A stretch of DNA of 64,000 nt from an uncultured Thermoguttaceae bacterium. GTDB lineage: Bacteria > Planctomycetota > Planctomycetia > Pirellulales > Thermoguttaceae. Shown here piece by piece: positions 59,239 to 64,000 of the stretch. Each line of letters opens with the position of its first letter. The first letter of the stretch is position 1. The notes beneath the pieces were generated by a model, which worked only from the letters and a program-made list of their open reading frames with translations, searched no databases and was not told the origin of the DNA. The stretch is from positions 62,001-126,000 of the forward strand of contig CALFBP010000010.1 of the NCBI GenBank assembly GCA_937951625.1, given 5' to 3'. A program made the translations under genes and the position numbers.

Positions 59239-60359
59239 ACGTGGTCAGCCATCTGGCCAACGACCTTTGCGATCCCGCGCGACTCGAACCGGCAATTCCC
59301 GTCCGCGTCGAATTGTACCTGGACTGGCCGGAACGAGAATCGCGGAACGCGACCTTGGCAAACATCGAGCAGTGCGGCTGCAAGATTGGTTTCCTCAGCC
59401 GCGGCAGCGCGAAGGCCAACGTAGGAAGTGGTCAACCGCGGATTGATTTCGATCACGAAGTCATCGCGGCCGTTGGGGTCGGCGCCGAGAACCAGATCCA
59501 CGCCCAAGTAACCCATCACGCCAGGCAACGTGGCCACGCTCCGCACGGCGAGTTCCGCGGCGCGGCGGGCCAAGCCGTTTTCCAAGGGTAGAGAGCCGCC
59601 GAGATAGTGAAATCTCCCGTCGGCGCTGAGACGCTGCCGGCACGGCAGCAAAGGAAACAGACCCGCGGGGCCGCAAAGCACGGCCACGCTCGCGGCCGTA
59701 CCCGGGTGGAATCGCTCGATCCTGGCTGGCCCGCGGAACCGCGCTAGCCACGATTCGGCTGCTGCACGATGTTCCAAAAAGTGGACCTCCTGAGAACCAG
59801 CGCCGAGGCAGGGTTTTCCTACGGCAGGAAAATCGACCGTCCTCGGAAGCGAAGCTCCGGGTTCGATCCGCCATCCGCGAGGAACCGGCAGGTTGAAACG
59901 GCTCAGGTGCTCGGCCGTGGCGTGTTTATCGGAAGTGAGAGCCACTGTCTCGAGGGAGGGTCCGAGCAGCCTTCCGCCCGCCGCCTCGACCCACCGGCAT
60001 CGTTCCAGCAGGGCATGGTCCAACTCCGGCGCGATGACGATGGTCGCGTCGCAGGCCGCGGCCAACTCCCCAAAGGCTGTCCTCTCCTCCTCGGCCGTGT
60101 GGACGTGGCGGAACCTCACTCCCGCCATTTCGCCAGCAGCGCGATCTGGCCCGCCAGTTCGGTCCCTCGCTGCGAGACGAGAGCGGACCCAACGATGGTC
60201 CCGAAGCATGTCCACCTGCGCGCCGACCGCGACGAGGTCGGCCGCCATGGCCGCGGCCATGGCGGCGCCTTCGCAGAGGAGCGAGTCGGGCGGCCACCCC
60301 CAGCCGTCGTGCAAAAACCCGCCGCCCGTGACGAACTCGTACAGAAAAATGCGCTGCAC
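59235..60359 (-). CDS. mfnD: ATP-grasp protein (tyramine--L-glutamate ligase MfnD-like), GTG start
   Basis: VQRIFLYEFVTGGGFLHDG...LLCEGAAMAAAMAADLVAVGAQVDMLRDHR...ATIVIAPELDHALLERCRWVEAAGGRLLGPSLETVALTSDKHATAEHLSRFNLPVPRGWRI...VMGYLGVDLVLGADPNGRDDFVIEINPRLTTSYVGLR. Confidence 0.82.
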   Translation of the reverse strand: MQRIFLYEFVTGGGFLHDGWGWPPDSLLCEGAAMAAAMAADLVAVGAQVDMLRDHRWVRSRLAARDRTGGPDRAAGEMAGVRFRHVHTAEEERTAFGELAAACDATIVIAPELDHALLERCRWVEAAGGRLLGPSLETVALTSDKHATAEHLSRFNLPVPRGWRIEPGASLPRTVDFPAVGKPCLGAGSQEVHFLEHRAAAESWLARFRGPARIERFHPGTAASVAVLCGPAGLFPLLPCRQRLSADGRFHYLGGSLPLENGLARRAAELAVRSVATLPGVMGYLGVDLVLGADPNGRDDFVIEINPRLTTSYVGLRAAAAEETNLAAALLDVCQGRVPRFSFRPVQVQFDADGNCRFESRGIAKVVGQMADHV

Positions 60360-60445
60360 GCGGCCTTCCCTCGCAAGACAGCGGCGTTGGTTACGAAGGA
60401 GCGGTCGTCCCACGGAGCCAAGGCGATTCGGGTCGGCGCGGTAAT

Positions 60446-63043
60446 TTACTCGACCACCGTCGTTTGTTCCTCGAACACGGTGCGGTACAAGGGCAGGTGG
60501 CGATAATAGACCTGCAAAGTCAGGATGGCCATGGAGGTGGCGTACATGCGGCCGCCCTGTTTACCCCAGTCGGCCCCCTCGGGATTCCAGCTTCCCGCCT
60601 TATGGCCCTCGCGCTGCTGCGTGCGGATGAGGTGTTCGCGCATGCGGTGGTTCCAGAGGTCGAACTCGTCGCCCTCCATGTGGTGGAGCACCTGAGTGGC
60701 GTAGTAATAGTAGTAGGCGGGCCCCAAGTTCGTGCCGCTTTCCGGAGGCAGGTTGGTCATCAGGTATTTGACGCCGGCCAACAAGGCGGGCGTGTCCTTT
60801 TTCCAACCGAGGTACTGGCGCGTGAGCAATCCGGCGGCAGTGACGGAATGGCCCGCCGTTCCTTCGGGCATGTAACTATAACGCGACATTCGCGATTCCG
60901 CCGGCCCGGCGGCGCAGGAATCGACGAAGCGAGCCGCCCGAATCAGCGGGTCTTTGTCGATCGTCAGACCAGCGAGTTGGCCCGACCGGATGGCCAAAAA
61001 CATCCATCCGACGGCCGACATGTCGCCGGGTTGACGAGGCCCATAACGCCAGCCGCCTTCTTTGTGCTGCGACTGCATGATGTACTTGATCGCGCGCTGA
61101 GCAGGAAGCCGCAGGGCTTCGTGACCCGACAAACCGAACGCCTCGCACAAGGCAATGGTTCCCAAGGCGTGTGCGTACATGTTGCCGTCGAGTTTTCCGT
61201 CGACGTTGGGGTCTTTGCTTTCCACCTGCTGGCTGCGGAGGAAGCGGAGGCCCTTGAAGACGACCTCCTTATACTCCGCCAATTCCGGCGGATCGGCGGG
61301 CGCGCCGCGATGGTGGACCCCGGCGCCCAAGAATGGCAAGACACCGAAGGCCGTTGCCGCCGTATCGCTGTTGACGGCCTCGCTGTTTTTGTCCTCGCAG
61401 TCACAGCCCTCGATTTCCGCGGAATAGCCCTTGAGTTTCCAGCGTCCATCTTCGAGCTGGTGCTTCGCCAGCCACTTCAGGCCGCGCATCACGGCGGCCT
61501 CGGATTCGGGAGTGCCGCCATAGGCCTCCAGCAGGGCACGCTTGCTTTCGGCCGTCAATCGCCCCCCAAAAGAACCTCGCCGGAGAAGGGACTTCAGGTT
61601 CGGGTTCTCCAGGACCTCGCGGGGTAAGAAGCCCTTGCCAGCCAGCGAGACGCGGACGACGATCGGGTCGTCGCGCTTTTTATCGCCGCCGGTGGCCAGC
61701 ACCTTGGCCGAACGCACCCGTTCCTTGGCTTGCGGGGCCGCGCTGAACTCCAACGTCGCCGTGTTCTGGTCCGCACTGACTTGAACCGTCTTGACGGTGA
61801 CGCCTTCGGGCAAGCCGACGGCGTCGATCTGGAGCGGTCCCTTGTAGGTGCGGCGTTCGATGGGCACCTGCACCCGCTTCGTTTCGCCAGGCTGGAGCTT
61901 GACCACCATGAACGACTTGACCCGGAACGGCGTACGATCGACCAATAGCGGGGCCTCGACCTCGACGACCCGCCCGTACAACTTCGTGAACACCTTGACC
62001 GAGGCCTTTCCATCGGGCACGTCGCCTGAGGCGGTGACCGGCACCTTCACCGACCTTTGATCGGCGGCAAGTTTCACCGGCTTGCCCGTAAACTTTCCAG
62101 GGACCTCTTGCACCTGAATCTCCATCGGCCCCTGAAATTCACCGCGGTCCACCGACAGATCCAATTCCACCGTGGCGTTGGGCTGAATGGGCGTCTCGGG
62201 TGGGGGCAACAAACGCGGCAAAAACACTTTAGGCACGGAAATCTCAAGCGTCTGTTCCGCTTGGGTTGGCGTGGCGGGAACTCGCCGCAACGCTCGGGAG
62301 GCGACGGCAGTACCCGGCGTTGGTGGCGGAGCTTTCGGCTCCGGCGAACTGGGCTGCGGCGCAGGCTTGGCGGCCGGCATCGCTCCCGGCTTCGGACTTG
62401 GCATGGCCCCCGGCATGGCTCCCGGCATGGCTCCCGGCATCGCCTCGGGCATGGCTCCCGGCATGGCCCCCGGCATCGCCTCGGGCAAGGCTCCCGGCAT
62501 GGCCGCCGGCATGGCACTTGGCATGGCACTTGGCATGGCGCCAGAGGCGGGACTCGTGGTAGTAGGGGCAGGACCAAGATCCGCGACCACTTTGATGGTC
62601 ATCTTCAACGGTTCGTCGCCCAATTTTTCCGAGGCCGTGATTTCCAATTGTCCCTCCGACTTGTCCTCGGGAATCTCGCACGGCTTGGCGGTGATTTCTT
62701 CGGGAACCTCGCTCAATTGCACATGAACCGGCCCTTTGTTGCCTTTGCGGTCGATCTGTACCGTGACCGTCGCCGTTCCCGCAGGTTCCAAGGTAATGGG
62801 CGACAAGGGGGCCATCGCCATCTTGACAGGCGCGGCAGGTACGTCGGGCACAGGGGGTGGCGCCTGGACCTGAGGGGCGGGTGCGCTCTTGGCGGGTTCG
62901 GGAGGCGGCGATGATTTGCCGCAACCGAGCGCTAGTACCAGCGAAACCGCGACCGCTGTTTGAATTGGCCACAACAATCCAGGGCAAGACGAACCAGGAT
63001 CAATCCAAAGGCGAGAGCGAAGATGCAGTGAGAGAGTCTTCAT
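60446..63043 (-). CDS. Prenyltransferase/squalene-oxidase-like alpha-toroid repeat protein, putative lipoprotein, with low-complexity GAMP repeat region
   Basis: Signal and possible lipobox (VAVSLVLALGCGKSS); C-terminal alpha-toroid repeats (AVMRGLKWLAKHQLEDGRWKL; VFKGLRFLRSQQ; AIKYIMQSQHKEGGWRYGPRQPGDMSAVGWMFLAI; GVKYLMTNLP). Confidence 0.85.
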   Translation of the reverse strand: MKTLSLHLRSRLWIDPGSSCPGLLWPIQTAVAVSLVLALGCGKSSPPPEPAKSAPAPQVQAPPPVPDVPAAPVKMAMAPLSPITLEPAGTATVTVQIDRKGNKGPVHVQLSEVPEEITAKPCEIPEDKSEGQLEITASEKLGDEPLKMTIKVVADLGPAPTTTSPASGAMPSAMPSAMPAAMPGALPEAMPGAMPGAMPEAMPGAMPGAMPGAMPSPKPGAMPAAKPAPQPSSPEPKAPPPTPGTAVASRALRRVPATPTQAEQTLEISVPKVFLPRLLPPPETPIQPNATVELDLSVDRGEFQGPMEIQVQEVPGKFTGKPVKLAADQRSVKVPVTASGDVPDGKASVKVFTKLYGRVVEVEAPLLVDRTPFRVKSFMVVKLQPGETKRVQVPIERRTYKGPLQIDAVGLPEGVTVKTVQVSADQNTATLEFSAAPQAKERVRSAKVLATGGDKKRDDPIVVRVSLAGKGFLPREVLENPNLKSLLRRGSFGGRLTAESKRALLEAYGGTPESEAAVMRGLKWLAKHQLEDGRWKLKGYSAEIEGCDCEDKNSEAVNSDTAATAFGVLPFLGAGVHHRGAPADPPELAEYKEVVFKGLRFLRSQQVESKDPNVDGKLDGNMYAHALGTIALCEAFGLSGHEALRLPAQRAIKYIMQSQHKEGGWRYGPRQPGDMSAVGWMFLAIRSGQLAGLTIDKDPLIRAARFVDSCAAGPAESRMSRYSYMPEGTAGHSVTAAGLLTRQYLGWKKDTPALLAGVKYLMTNLPPESGTNLGPAYYYYYATQVLHHMEGDEFDLWNHRMREHLIRTQQREGHKAGSWNPEGADWGKQGGRMYATSMAILTLQVYYRHLPLYRTVFEEQTTVVE
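62376..62541 (-). repeat. Coding tandem repeat, 12-bp unit encoding (G/S/A/E)AMP
   Basis: Plus strand shows reiterated GGCATGGCTCCC / GGCATCGCCTCG units; protein reads SGAMPSAMPSAMPAAMPGALPEAMPGAMPGAMPEAMPGAMPGAMPGAMPSPKPGAMPAAK. Confidence 0.93.
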
Positions 63044-63355
63044 GGCAGCACTCCACCGATTAAAAAGAATTTTTCCCACAAGTAGGGATGTTTTCTGATT
63101 CTCGGCTCTGACTGGGCTATGGCCGAGAGTGCGCCAACCAGAAATTTTTTCCGCCTAGGAATATGGCATTCTCGGAATAAGCGAACGAATGAATGGATTG
63201 TCAATTGGTCCGATCAGCCTTGTCAATCCCCCACTCCCGAGTCATCACCTGAACTATCAGGGTCCCACGAAGGATTCCTGATCCTAGCACACGGCGAATC
63301 GGAAGCTTCTATTATTGACAGCTAGCCCGATGCCCCTGTCCGACCATCGCTGCCG

Positions 63356-64000
63356 CTAGCGGGTCTGGGCGGTCTGCTGGGCAGGACGATCGAGGCGATA
63401 AAGGTAGTCGGGCCAGAGGGGGCAATTCAGGTCGGTCCACGTCTTGATGGCCAGTTTGGCCGTTGTGTCCAGCTTCAGCTCTCGATGGTTCTCGTCCGCC
63501 AGGACCTGCCACAAACGGCTCCGCAGCGTTCCGAACGACAGGGGTTCGGCTTTGAAATGACGCACGCCGTACGTGAAATCGAAGTAATGGACCCAGCCGC
63601 CAGAGATCAAGCCACGGTAGGAGGCGGGCACGCGATGCGCATCGAGCGTGCCGCGGAGGTCCAGCCGTTTGGGATCGCTCCCGTCGTGGCAACGAACGCA
63701 ATGGGCGTCGAGCACGGGCTGGACGACGCGCTGGTAGTCGAACGGTCCCGCGCCCCAGGGCGGGGGCTCCAGCGACCGCGGCGAATGCGTCAGCGCCACC
63801 CCGGGCTGGGGTGGCGGCGAAGCATGGCGCGGGTCGTGGCAGCCGATGCAGCTCCGCCGCTCGCCAGGCTGAAGTTGGATCACGCTCCGCATCCGCTGCA
63901 ATTCGTTGTAGTCTGCGTCGAGCAACTGGAAATAGAGCACCTTGCCCGCCGGCGCCAAGAACTGCACAGAGCCGTCCTCAGCGACGGGAACCGTGCCCAG
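63356..64000 (-). CDS. Cytochrome c-like protein C-terminus (hydrazine-synthase-alpha-related family), partial at window end
   Basis: GTVPVAEDGSVQFLAPAGKVLYFQLLDADYNELQRMRSVIQLQPGERRSCIGCHDPRHASPP...FDYQRVVQPVLDAHCVRCHDGSDPKRLDLRG; two CxxCH haem motifs; frame stays open to 64000. Confidence 0.78.
   Translation of the reverse strand: MGTVPVAEDGSVQFLAPAGKVLYFQLLDADYNELQRMRSVIQLQPGERRSCIGCHDPRHASPPPQPGVALTHSPRSLEPPPWGAGPFDYQRVVQPVLDAHCVRCHDGSDPKRLDLRGTLDAHRVPASYRGLISGGWVHYFDFTYGVRHFKAEPLSFGTLRSRLWQVLADENHRELKLDTTAKLAIKTWTDLNCPLWPDYLYRLDRPAQQTAQTR

Noticed and set aside
58142-59419. 425-aa minus-strand ORF overlapping the mfnF-like gene in another frame
   Set aside because: Out-of-frame Arg/Gly-rich translation; the 58168-59238 frame carries conserved motifs.
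1-64000. CRISPR array, tRNA/rRNA genes, insertion sequences, prophage
   Set aside because: No regularly spaced repeats, cloverleaf/CCA candidates, rRNA signatures or transposase/integrase motifs noticed on either strand; a dedicated scan (tRNAscan-SE, Infernal, CRISPR finder) would be needed to exclude them firmly.

Overview
A GC-rich, gene-dense chromosomal window, most likely from a planctomycete. This is inferred from a DUF1559 pseudopilin-like protein, DUF1080 and PmoA/DUF6807 proteins, a PQQ-like beta-propeller, a C-terminal cytochrome segment resembling the hydrazine-synthase-alpha family, and an acidic insertion in GyrA. I saw no rRNA, tRNA, CRISPR array, transposase or phage gene. Housekeeping genes include gyrA, mutS, mnmA, fumC, trmB, dusB, rnd and a degP/htrA-like protease. 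The most interesting content is one-carbon and redox metabolism: (i) a three-gene set matching MfnD, MfnF and MfnE of methanofuran/methylofuran biosynthesis (57.4-60.4 kb); (ii) a nuoE/nuoF/fdhF-type soluble formate dehydrogenase operon (35.9-41.0 kb); (iii) an MttB-family methyltransferase facing a methyltetrahydrofolate:corrinoid methyltransferase-like gene (19-21.4 kb); and (iv) a short hybrid-cluster protein gene divergent from a Crp/Fnr regulator, with a near-perfect FNR/DNR-type box between them. An overlooked 32-aa, highly basic small ORF (44210-44308), followed by its own terminator-like hairpin, is absent from the ORF track. All family assignments come from reading motifs by eye; no database search was run.
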